From Campylobacter sp. RM16704 (lineage in GTDB: Bacteria; Campylobacterota; Campylobacteria; Campylobacterales; Campylobacteraceae): a DNA stretch of 64,000 bases. The stretch's first letter is position 1. The number at the start of each line of letters is the position of its first letter. Position numbers and translations under genes: made by a program. Shown here piece by piece: positions 29,757-41,707 of the stretch. The notes below the pieces were generated by a model. It made no database searches. It saw only the letters and a program-made list of their open reading frames with translations, and had not been told where the DNA came from. Location: contig NZ_CP007769.1 of the NCBI RefSeq assembly GCF_000816245.1, forward strand, positions 1,396,464-1,460,463, written 5' to 3'.

Positions 29757-30292
29757 TTATGTTTTTTAAAAATACTTAAATGATCAAATAAATTAACCTA
29801 ATTATATTTTCTTGTGATAAATCCCAAAAAACTTTAAATCTCATAATCAAATAACATATAAACTAAATAAGTATATTTTTTAATCATCTTATTCACTAAT
29901 ATACTAATCCAATCAAATAAATTTACCCTAACTCTTATAATCTAAACACCAAACTACAACACCACAAAAAACACAAACAATTAGTCTTTACCAAGTATAT
30001 TTATTCTAATCCAACAATAAATTTTACTTAACTATATACAAATAAGACAAGCCTAACTAATTTTATAAAAACAATAACACTATTTAATCCAAACACCAAT
30101 CTTTCCAACCCAAACAAATAACAATCTAAGTAATAATTAACAATAAAAATAAAGATTAATTAAACAACCACTAAAAACCATAAGCAAATCAAAAAACCCA
30201 AATAATATAAATAATATAAATAATATAAATAACAAGAATAAACTAAATCAAAAAAATGAATATAAGTAGTAGTAAGAATAATAAAAATTAAC
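29757..30292 (+). other. Noncoding, strongly G-depleted segment downstream of 5S rRNA
   Basis: No gene seen on either strand. By my own count, 29821-30240 (420 bases) has 9 G and 79 C on the plus strand, far beyond ordinary strand skew. It contains three exact 9-bp repeats (aataatata) at 30201-30227. No stem-loop with a U-run was seen after the 5S gene, so how the rrn operon terminates is not clear. Confidence 0.7.
30201..30227. repeat. Short tandem repeat, 3 x 9 bp
   Basis: Three exact tandem copies of aataatata in the noncoding segment between 5S rRNA and the accessory membrane-protein gene. Copy number may vary between strains. Confidence 0.75.
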
Positions 30293-30412
30293 AAGTCCGC
30301 AATGAGCTACTTTCCCCCTGCCAGTAAGGCGTAGTATCATCACCCACGATGTGCTTAGCTTCTTGGTTCGGGATGGGACAAGGCGTCTCCACATCTGTAT
30401 AATCACGGACAT
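30293..30412 (-). rRNA. rrf: 5S ribosomal RNA
   Basis: About 120 bases with the expected terminal stem (TCCGTGAT at the 5' side, TTGCGGACTTG at the 3' side) and the conserved CCCATCCCGAACC segment (loop C region). Last gene of the rrn operon, about 196 bases after 23S. Ends are estimated to within a few bases. Confidence 0.93.
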
Positions 30413-30571
30413 TGTTATTTAAATATTCTTTTTAGACTTTATACTATCTTTAGTAAGAATACTTAAAAAACAATGTTAAGAGCAAATTCTAATATAAACT
30501 TTACTTGTAAAGATTTTATCAAGCTTAAATATCATTTATTGAAATATTTTATAAAAAACATTTAAAGCTTT

Positions 30572-30598
30572 ATAAAAACCTTAACAAGGAAGTGATGC
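30572..30598. repeat. 23S processing stem, 3' arm
   Basis: 27 bases complementary, with a single mismatch, to 33536-33562. The two arms bracket 23S rRNA, as expected for the RNase III processing stem of the precursor. Confidence 0.8.
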
Positions 30599-30608
30599 TT
30601 ATAAAAAA

Positions 30609-33513
<2,905 letters not shown>

Positions 33514-33535
33514 TTTTTACCTTTTATTCTAAAAC

Positions 33536-33562
33536 GCATCACTTCCTTGTTAAAGTTTTTAT
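33536..33562. repeat. 23S processing stem, 5' arm
   Basis: Partner of the arm at 30572-30598; together they form a long duplex closing the 23S precursor about 25 bases outside each mature end. Confidence 0.8.
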
Positions 33563-33998
33563 GATAAGACTTTTACTATCTTAAGACGGAAAGCATTTAA
33601 ACACTTAATAAAAATACCAAAAGTTTATTTTAGATTTAAACTAAGTTGTGAGTTTAAAACTTATCTTTAACTAAAAGCTAAAGAAAAGATAGTTAGGTTT
33701 TATCCTTTAACAAGTCCTGTAAAATTGTTTTTATTAAAACTTGCTTGTGACTCTTAACAATGATAATTCAAATAACATTAAATAACTAATTCAATATAAC
33801 CCACTTTAAGACTAATGCAAATCTTTATAAGCTTATATATTTTATTATTTATTTAACTTAGGTCTTAAAACCTAAAGCAAGTATATATAAAGAGTTTAAA
33901 TAGTTTTAAAAATATAATAAATACTTTTAAATATTTATATACTTGCTTTAAGTTTTAAAACTTATTAATATTTAAATTGATAAACAAATCTTTTTTGA
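33563..33998 (-). other. 16S-23S internal transcribed spacer, tRNA-Ile to 23S part
   Basis: About 436 noncoding, AT-rich bases between tRNA-Ile and the 23S processing stem. Short self-complementary stretches are present (for example GGTCTTAAAACC near 33860), but no gene was seen. Confidence 0.7.
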
Positions 33999-34075
33999 TG
34001 GTGGGCCTAACAAGACTTGAACTTGTGACCTCACCCTTATCAGGGGTGCACTCTAACCAGCTGAGCTATAGGCCC
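33999..34075 (-). tRNA. tRNA-Ile (GAT)
   Basis: 77 bases with encoded CCA. Acceptor GGGCCTA pairs with TAGGCCC; anticodon GAT in the loop CTGATAA. Standard first spacer tRNA of the rrn operon. Confidence 0.97.
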
Positions 34076-34082
34076 TTAATAA

Positions 34083-34158
34083 TGGTGGAGAATAGCGGGA
34101 TCGAACCGCTGACCTCCTGCGTGCAAAGCAGGCGCTCTCCCAGCTGAGCTAATTCCCC
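34083..34158 (-). tRNA. tRNA-Ala (TGC)
   Basis: 76 bases with encoded CCA. Acceptor GGGGAAT pairs with ATTCTCC; anticodon TGC. It lies nearest 16S and is transcribed before tRNA-Ile. Confidence 0.97.
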
Positions 34159-34174
34159 AAAATTAGCTTTTCAT

Positions 34175-34192
34175 CAATCTTTGAAATCTAAA
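34175..34192. repeat. 16S processing stem, 3' arm
   Basis: 18 bases (caatctttgaaatctaaa) exactly complementary to 35893-35910. The pair brackets 16S rRNA and would form the RNase III stem. Confidence 0.8.
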
Positions 34193-34251
34193 CAAGGATG
34201 ATTGAGTTTATATATGAACTGATAGTTGTGAGACTTATCAGTTTGTACTCT

Positions 34252-35766
<1,515 letters not shown>

Positions 35767-35892
35767 ATTATAGATAGTTTAATCTTTTTCTTCAAAGAAA
35801 AAGTATTTAAAAGATTAATAAAAATAATCTTTAATTATTTAATTGATAGATTTACATAAATAAAGTAAATCTCTGGCTCAATCGATCACTTA

Positions 35893-35910
35893 TTTAGATT
35901 TCAAAGATTG
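35893..35910. repeat. 16S processing stem, 5' arm
   Basis: 18 bases exactly complementary to 34175-34192 on the far side of 16S rRNA. Confidence 0.8.
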
Positions 35911-35940
35911 ACTATAAGATTTGATTAACAATATTAATAA

Positions 35941-35952
35941 TTTAAAGAACAA
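35941..35952 (-). promoter_or_regulatory. boxA-like antitermination element
   Basis: Minus strand reads TTGTTCTTTAAA, close to the rrn boxA consensus TGCTCTTTAACA. It lies between the promoter and the 16S processing stem, the expected place for NusB-NusE antitermination. Confidence 0.5.
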
Positions 35953-36015
35953 TTAAAAATTAGAGATTGAAATATCTTAATTTTTACTTACCTTTTTTTA
36001 AGAAAAGGAAATGAA

Positions 36016-36021
36016 ATTATA
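36016..36021 (-). promoter_or_regulatory. -10 box of the rrn operon
   Basis: Minus-strand GATATAATTTC, a perfect TATAAT about 250 bases before the mature 16S start, upstream of the boxA-like element. Confidence 0.55.
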
Positions 36022-36095
36022 TCTATATAAGCTTAAAGTTTTATTAGGATAGAAAGAAATTTGGATAGTTAGAACAAGAAAGATAAAAAATGAAT

Positions 36096-36122
36096 AGGTG
36101 TTTTTTAAAGGTTAAAAAACCT
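36096..36122 (-). terminator. Probable terminator of the tps operon
   Basis: Inverted repeat just after the tpsB stop: on the transcribed strand AGGTTTTTTAA, a short loop, then TTAAAAAACACCT with one bulged C, followed by a T-rich run. It separates the secretion operon from the rrn promoter downstream. Confidence 0.5.
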
Positions 36123-36128
36123 AGGGTG

Positions 36129-38099
36129 TTAAAAATACACCCCACCACTTAAATATAATTTCATTCTATGATCATCATCTAATTTGTATTTGTGTAATGC
36201 TCTTGCTCCATCAAGTTTTATATAATACTCATTAGCTTTATTATAAAGTATTTGTAAGCCTAGTGCATCTAAGAAATGATCATCTACTAATCTATTACCT
36301 GAATCTTTTTCATACCAAGCATAACCTATATCATAAAAGGGAGTAAAATAAAAATTAGTATTTGGTATATTTATTCTTATACCAAAGTTAGCTACTATAG
36401 TATTATCTCCATCACCTTCTCCATTATCATAAGCTCTTACTCCATAAGCTCCACCCAAAGATGAACTTTCAGAAGAATCAAGCTCAAAATTCCCTAATAC
36501 CTTTTGATAGTTTATATTAATAGTATGAGTAATATACTCATTAAAACTATAATAATTATTCAAACTAGCATTGAGTTTTCTAAACCAACCAAAGCCATTA
36601 CCACCACTTTTAGATGTATCTCCAAATATAGTAGTTCCATCATCTTTTACCTTACCTATGCTTATTTTAGCACTATAACTTAAGGTATTGTTTTCAAAGC
36701 CTCTAAATAAACCTTCTAAACCCATACTTCCTACATTAGAACTTTTATCAAAGGTTAAAAGATCTAAGGTTACATCACTAAGTATTTTATGATATATACT
36801 AGAAGTTATATAAAAAGATGAATTAGTATTAATCCATATAGGATAAGAAAAATCTATACCAAAATTCCTAGAAGTACCACTAAAACCTAAACCCTCATAT
36901 TCTCTTCCTAAATAATAAGTTCCTTGAGATATACTAGGAGTAATTTTTAAATTACCTACAAAGAAAGTATAACTGGCTCCATAATTGATTTGTTTTTCAT
37001 CACTAGATTGTAAGTAAAAATTATAATAATCTCCCATATTAAGTATAGAATTAAATCCCATACTAATACCAGCTCTATATTCTCCTGCACTCTTAATACC
37101 ATAATTATCACTATATATTAATACATTAGCCTTAGTATCAGGTTCTACTTCTATAAGAATATCAGTTTCACCTACATTCTCTCCTGCTTGTAAACCTGCT
37201 AAGGTTTGAAGTCCATACATTTCATTGACTTTATATACACTATCTTCTATTAATTTAGTAGAAATGATTTTACCTTTGATTCTTTGATTGAGCTTACTTT
37301 CTAAAAAATGATCTTTTATAGTAGTTTTATTTTTTATTATATACTTACCTAATACTCCTAAAGAAATATTAACTTGAATGTTTTTTCCATCAAATTCTTG
37401 TTGAGGAATATAAGCTGTTGCTGCAGGATAACCATTTACTTGAAAATAATAAGCAATGATATTAGATATATCTTGTAAATCTTGTAAGCTAAATCTTCTT
37501 GTTTTAAACTCACTCACTAAGCTTTGTAAATCTTCTTCTTTAATACCTAGTTTTTCAAAGCTAGTGTTTTCATTAGTAAGAACAAATTTATATTGAGTGA
37601 GTATTTTTTTATTAGTAGTAGTATTGGTTAAATTAGTATTATTAGTAGTATTATTAACTTTATTGTTTGAAGTATTAGTATTATTATTTATATTAGTATT
37701 ATTTTCTTTGGTAGTATTGGTTTTATTAGTAGTATTAGAATTAGTTTTATCTTTTGTATTAGAATTAGTATTAGTTTTATTATTGTTTGTATTAGTGGTT
37801 GGGTTGGTATTAGTTTGATTGTTTAAGTTATTAGTAGATGATTTAGCTTTTTCATCTTCTTGTTTAAATTTTTCTTCTAATTCTTGTTTTTTTTCTTCAA
37901 AGTCTTTTTTAGCTTCTTGGCTTTTTTTATAATCATCTTGGGTTTTTAGATTTTCTTTGATAGCTTTGTTTTGAGGGATGTTTTTATCAGGGGATAATTC
38001 TATAATTTTTCCTATATCATTTTTAGTTATAGTGATACTTCCATTATTAGCATAAACTAAAGAACTAATTGCTATGGTGCTAAGTAAAAGTTTTTTCAT
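36129..38099 (-). CDS. Two-partner secretion outer-membrane transporter (TpsB, ShlB/FhaC family)
   Basis: Outer-membrane beta-barrel that exports its TpsA partner. Protein of 656 aa: signal peptide 1-17; a charged helix about 45-86; a linker at 88-164 made almost only of Asn, Thr, Lys and Ser; a POTRA pair from about 168 to 320 (FSLQDLQDISNIIAYYFQVN; NIQVNISLGVLGKYI); then the 16-strand barrel to the final aromatic GGVYF. The L6 loop signature GVRAY sits near residue 553 and is the family's VRGY-type motif. The linker is much longer than in FhaC and is encoded by low-complexity DNA. Downstream of its substrate gene and probably in the same operon. Confidence 0.9.
   Translation of the reverse strand: MKKLLLSTIAISSLVYANNGSITITKNDIGKIIELSPDKNIPQNKAIKENLKTQDDYKKSQEAKKDFEEKKQELEEKFKQEDEKAKSSTNNLNNQTNTNPTTNTNNNKTNTNSNTKDKTNSNTTNKTNTTKENNTNINNNTNTSNNKVNNTTNNTNLTNTTTNKKILTQYKFVLTNENTSFEKLGIKEEDLQSLVSEFKTRRFSLQDLQDISNIIAYYFQVNGYPAATAYIPQQEFDGKNIQVNISLGVLGKYIIKNKTTIKDHFLESKLNQRIKGKIISTKLIEDSVYKVNEMYGLQTLAGLQAGENVGETDILIEVEPDTKANVLIYSDNYGIKSAGEYRAGISMGFNSILNMGDYYNFYLQSSDEKQINYGASYTFFVGNLKITPSISQGTYYLGREYEGLGFSGTSRNFGIDFSYPIWINTNSSFYITSSIYHKILSDVTLDLLTFDKSSNVGSMGLEGLFRGFENNTLSYSAKISIGKVKDDGTTIFGDTSKSGGNGFGWFRKLNASLNNYYSFNEYITHTININYQKVLGNFELDSSESSSLGGAYGVRAYDNGEGDGDNTIVANFGIRINIPNTNFYFTPFYDIGYAWYEKDSGNRLVDDHFLDALGLQILYNKANEYYIKLDGARALHKYKLDDDHRMKLYLSGGVYF
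37608..37838 (-). repeat. Low-complexity Asn/Thr-codon tract inside tpsB
   Basis: About 77 codons, almost all AAT/AAC/ACT/ACC/AAA, forming irregular short repeats (AATACTAAT-like). The encoded linker connects the N-terminal helix to the first POTRA domain. Such tracts can gain or lose repeat units by slippage. Confidence 0.75.
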
Positions 38100-38327
38100 A
38101 TTGGTTTTTTCCTTTATTTTAATTAATGGGCTTTATATAGTTTTAAAATCTATTGTTGTTTTTATTATACAAAGAAGTTAAAACTATTAAATAAATATTA
38201 AAATCAAAACTTGGTAATAAATTAAATATCTTTGCTTTTAATACTTATTTAAATATTTTTATCAATCTATATGCCTTTTTATTTGTTTATTAAAATTGAT
38301 TAAATAATGAGCTGTTAAACTCATTTA

Positions 38328-38353
38328 AAACTACTAGAAAAATCTAGTAGTTT
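38328..38353. terminator. Perfect stem-loop between tpsA and tpsB
   Basis: 11-bp perfect inverted repeat (aaactactaga / tctagtagttt) with a 4-base loop, 18-43 bases after the tpsA stop, in the 271-bp gap before tpsB. The T-run behind it is weak, so it may attenuate transcription or protect the tpsA message rather than fully terminate. The rest of the gap is AT-rich and noncoding. Confidence 0.5.
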
Positions 38354-38370
38354 ATATATATTAGATTGTT

Positions 38371-41300
38371 TTAAAAACTTCTAACTATGCAAGGATTCAT
38401 AGTTTTAAAATTATCACTTACTATACAAATCTTTCCTTTTTGCATTAGGGCTGTTTCTTCTACTTCTTGCTTTTCACTTTCTTCTTCTAAAGTATTATCA
38501 CCTATTAGATTGAGTGAGGCAGTTTGTTCAAAATCTAAATCAGTTTTTGGAAGATCAGGTTTGTTTGGATCTTCTCCATCGCCACCACCACTAATTGGTT
38601 TATTTACATCAGGCACAACAAGCAACATATCTTTAAAATTACCTACAACACTTACCTTAGTAGTATTATTTGCAGTTTTAAAATCTTTAAGATCTTTTTT
38701 ATAAACTGATAAATTAGCATAAAGCTCTTTAGCTTCTTTGTTTAGTTTTGTGATATTATCTTTTATAATGATAAAAGCTGGATCATTTTCATTTTTAAGT
38801 CCTTTTTTTATTAGCATTACAAAATTATCATAAGCTTTTATTGCTTGATCTAATTTATTTTGATTAGCTAATAATTGTTCTTCAATCAAAAGACCATCTT
38901 TAACTGTATCATTATAAAGAGTAATTAATTTATTATGCCATAAGTTTTTATTAGTATTAAAAACATTAACTTTATTTCCAGCATTATTAAACGAAGTTTC
39001 AAATTTTGTTTTTACGCTATTATCTTTAAAATTAACACCAGTTGTTGTGTTGTCTTTATATGCATTTAAAAAGCTTAAACTTTGTAGTAATGCTCTAGCA
39101 TCTGTTTCATTAACACCTAAATAAGAAGTCATAAATTTAACTTGCTCATTTTCTGTTTTACTAGCAATTCCTGGATATTCTTTTAATAGTTTAGCCAATA
39201 ATCTCATATTTATTTTATAATTAACTTTATCAATATCTTTGATAATATATTCATCCCATATATCATTGCTAATTAAATCATCATTGTCTAATTGTGCTTG
39301 TTCGTTTTTAATGCTGTTAATATCAGGTAAATATACTGGTGTTTGAATGATAGTAAAATCTGTAGTAAAGGTAAAACTATCTCCATCTTGGTGTAAACCA
39401 CTACCAAATTTGCTTTGAATATCGCTTTTAAAACTGCCATATCCACTTGTTTCATTTGAATATTCATGTTTAGTTAAATCTGTAATATTAGCAACACTAC
39501 TTGATTGATTTATAGAACCATTTTTATAATAAATATGAATATTGTTGTATGTTGAATCTGCTTTTTTAGCAGCATGGAAAAATCCAGTCACAGCTCTATT
39601 GCTTCCGCCGCTAGGATCATCTTTTGCTTGTATTTTTGCACTATCATTCATAAATATATAAATATTTTTAAAAGTTTCATTTTCTTGATCAATACCTATA
39701 AATCCCGCAGCTCTTGTGGTTCCACCAAGCCAATATCCACTACCATCTGCGATAATAGAACCCATTTTATTTAAAATAATATTAGAATATTGTGCATCTC
39801 TAGTAAATCCACTAGAATATCCTATGAAACCAGCAGCATAACTTGACTCTGCTTTGTTTTTACTATTGCTATGAATATTTTTAATATCATTTAGCACTAT
39901 ATTATTAAAATTATTTTGACCTAATGCATATGCTGCAAATCCACCTGCCATAGAATCATCATTAAACAATCCAGGAAAATCTGGATCATCATAAGTTCCT
40001 TCATTAATGGCTTCTATTTTATCAGTTCCACTGATAACTATGTTATCATACGTATCAATTCTATCACCGACAAAACCAATCTGAGTATCATTTGTAATCA
40101 TCCCTGCAAATCCACCAGCTCTTGCTCTTTGTGTTTTTGTATGTGCACTAATATTTTTAATGTTTTGCAAAATAATATTATTAAACACATTTCCATTGTG
40201 AGTATAATTATAATTTCCAACCCAAACAGTACCAGTAAAACCACCTATATATGCTAAATCTCCGCTACCATAAATAGAGTTTATATTAGAAACTTTTATA
40301 TTTTTAAATGAACTTCCATCTATCTTACAAGTTCCATCTTCATAACAATTTTTTCCATAGTACTTATCTAAATCACCAGCCCAATCAACTACTATTCCAC
40401 TAAATCCACCAATATAAGCAATATGAGTCTTTGATCGTGCATCTATTTTGTTGATATTTTTTAAATTTACATTTTCTACTTTACTGGTATTCATTATAAC
40501 CCCAGCAACTCCACCTGCATAAATTATTTTATCATCATTTTTTGCAATAATGCTTCCTTGATTATAATCCACATTAAGATTTTTTAATGTAGCATTATCT
40601 ATAACTCCAAAAATTCCTACATAACTATTATTAGTTGTATCTATATTAATATTTTTTAAAGTATAGCCTTGTCCATCAAAGGTCTTGGTAAAACCATTAT
40701 AAGCATCATAGCCAACTATCATAGAAGTACAACCTAAACCATCTATACAATAATTAGCATAGTTTTTATTGTTATTACCACCAAAATCTATATCTTTAGT
40801 AAGTCTATATTCACTAGCACTAGTTCTAAATCCTGCTTTGTTTTCATTCCACCCTTTAGCAAAATGCCACCAATCTACATCAGAACCTATACCTACATAT
40901 GCATCTTTTTTAAAGTTATTATTTCCACTAATCTTTGAAAACACACTAAAAGAATATGGATTATAATAATATCCATTAGCATTTAAATATGCATTACCTT
41001 TTGTTTTTGCATCAACATTTAGACCTTGTAAAGTATTGCCATCTATACTAGCTACATCTACATAAACTTCATTACCTTCTAGTTTTATATTTTTAGCCAT
41101 AACTTTATTTATGTTGTTATAGTTTTCAGAGCCTAATACTACCTTGTTACCTTGTAGGGTAATATTATCTGCTTTAATATTACCCATATTAACCACATTA
41201 CCTAATTTATTAGGTTTAAATACAGGTGAAAAGCTTAAACCATCATTGAAATTATTCATATTAGCAAAGTTTTGCATAGCTGCACTATCCATAGATGAAG

Positions 41301-41688
41301 TAGAAGCCACAAAGCGATTAGCATTGATAGTTCCTGTTTTAGTAATGATTACTCCATTAGGATTGATTAAAAATACATTATTACCATTAGCATTTAATAA
41401 ACCAGCTATAGTAGATTTACTTGTTCCATGAGCAATGTTTAGATAGTTTTTATTAGATCCATTAAAATTTACACTCTCACCTTGATTAATACTAAATCCA
41501 CCACCCCATTGAATGACAGAACTAACTTTATGACCATTAATATTCATAGTATTACCATTAATGTTTATAGTTCCTGTTGTTCCATGAGTAAATTTACCTC
41601 CACTAGGTAAAGCCATAAGTGGAGAAAAAAGTAAAGATACTGTTATACCTGAAAGTATAATATGATGAGTTAGTTTTGTTGTTTTCAT
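38371..41688 (-). CDS. Two-partner secretion exoprotein/adhesin (TpsA, filamentous-haemagglutinin-like)
   Basis: Protein of 1,105 aa. Signal peptide 1-26 (ends SPLMA). The N-terminal TPS domain covers about 28-250, with SVIQWGGGFSI, repeated Asn-Gly turns and the NPNG motif (NPNGV, 109-113). About 290-740 has repeated GGF(S/T/A)G motifs of the GLUG type within beta-helix-like sequence. A helical region follows (about 800-1030), then an acidic linker and a short C-terminus with Cys1088 and Cys1100. All six cysteines fall into three close pairs (two C-x5-C and one C-x11-C). It lies 19 bases after the 867-aa gene and upstream of tpsB. The true ligand is unknown. Confidence 0.87.
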   Translation of the reverse strand: MKTTKLTHHIILSGITVSLLFSPLMALPSGGKFTHGTTGTININGNTMNINGHKVSSVIQWGGGFSINQGESVNFNGSNKNYLNIAHGTSKSTIAGLLNANGNNVFLINPNGVIITKTGTINANRFVASTSSMDSAAMQNFANMNNFNDGLSFSPVFKPNKLGNVVNMGNIKADNITLQGNKVVLGSENYNNINKVMAKNIKLEGNEVYVDVASIDGNTLQGLNVDAKTKGNAYLNANGYYYNPYSFSVFSKISGNNNFKKDAYVGIGSDVDWWHFAKGWNENKAGFRTSASEYRLTKDIDFGGNNNKNYANYCIDGLGCTSMIVGYDAYNGFTKTFDGQGYTLKNINIDTTNNSYVGIFGVIDNATLKNLNVDYNQGSIIAKNDDKIIYAGGVAGVIMNTSKVENVNLKNINKIDARSKTHIAYIGGFSGIVVDWAGDLDKYYGKNCYEDGTCKIDGSSFKNIKVSNINSIYGSGDLAYIGGFTGTVWVGNYNYTHNGNVFNNIILQNIKNISAHTKTQRARAGGFAGMITNDTQIGFVGDRIDTYDNIVISGTDKIEAINEGTYDDPDFPGLFNDDSMAGGFAAYALGQNNFNNIVLNDIKNIHSNSKNKAESSYAAGFIGYSSGFTRDAQYSNIILNKMGSIIADGSGYWLGGTTRAAGFIGIDQENETFKNIYIFMNDSAKIQAKDDPSGGSNRAVTGFFHAAKKADSTYNNIHIYYKNGSINQSSSVANITDLTKHEYSNETSGYGSFKSDIQSKFGSGLHQDGDSFTFTTDFTIIQTPVYLPDINSIKNEQAQLDNDDLISNDIWDEYIIKDIDKVNYKINMRLLAKLLKEYPGIASKTENEQVKFMTSYLGVNETDARALLQSLSFLNAYKDNTTTGVNFKDNSVKTKFETSFNNAGNKVNVFNTNKNLWHNKLITLYNDTVKDGLLIEEQLLANQNKLDQAIKAYDNFVMLIKKGLKNENDPAFIIIKDNITKLNKEAKELYANLSVYKKDLKDFKTANNTTKVSVVGNFKDMLLVVPDVNKPISGGGDGEDPNKPDLPKTDLDFEQTASLNLIGDNTLEEESEKQEVEETALMQKGKICIVSDNFKTMNPCIVRSF

Positions 41689-41707
41689 ATTTGCTCCTTT
41701 TGTAGTT

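Larger units (their letters stand above)
35767..36095 (-). promoter_or_regulatory. rrn operon leader and promoter region
   Basis: Noncoding leader between tpsB and 16S. It holds the -10 box (36016-36021), a boxA-like element (35941-35952), the 5' arm of the 16S processing stem (35893-35910) and further small stem-loops before the mature 16S start. Confidence 0.7.

Noticed and set aside
30201-30227. Tandem repeats near 30200 as a CRISPR array
   Set aside because: The units are 9 bp, directly adjacent and without spacers; no cas genes are present in the window.
37597-37818. Open frame opposite the tpsB linker giving a Leu/Val-rich peptide
   Set aside because: It is the antisense of Asn/Thr codon repeats; low-complexity shadow with no ribosome site.
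38100-38370. A missed small gene between tpsA and tpsB
   Set aside because: No frame with a ribosome site was seen; the gap is AT-rich and holds only the stem-loop.
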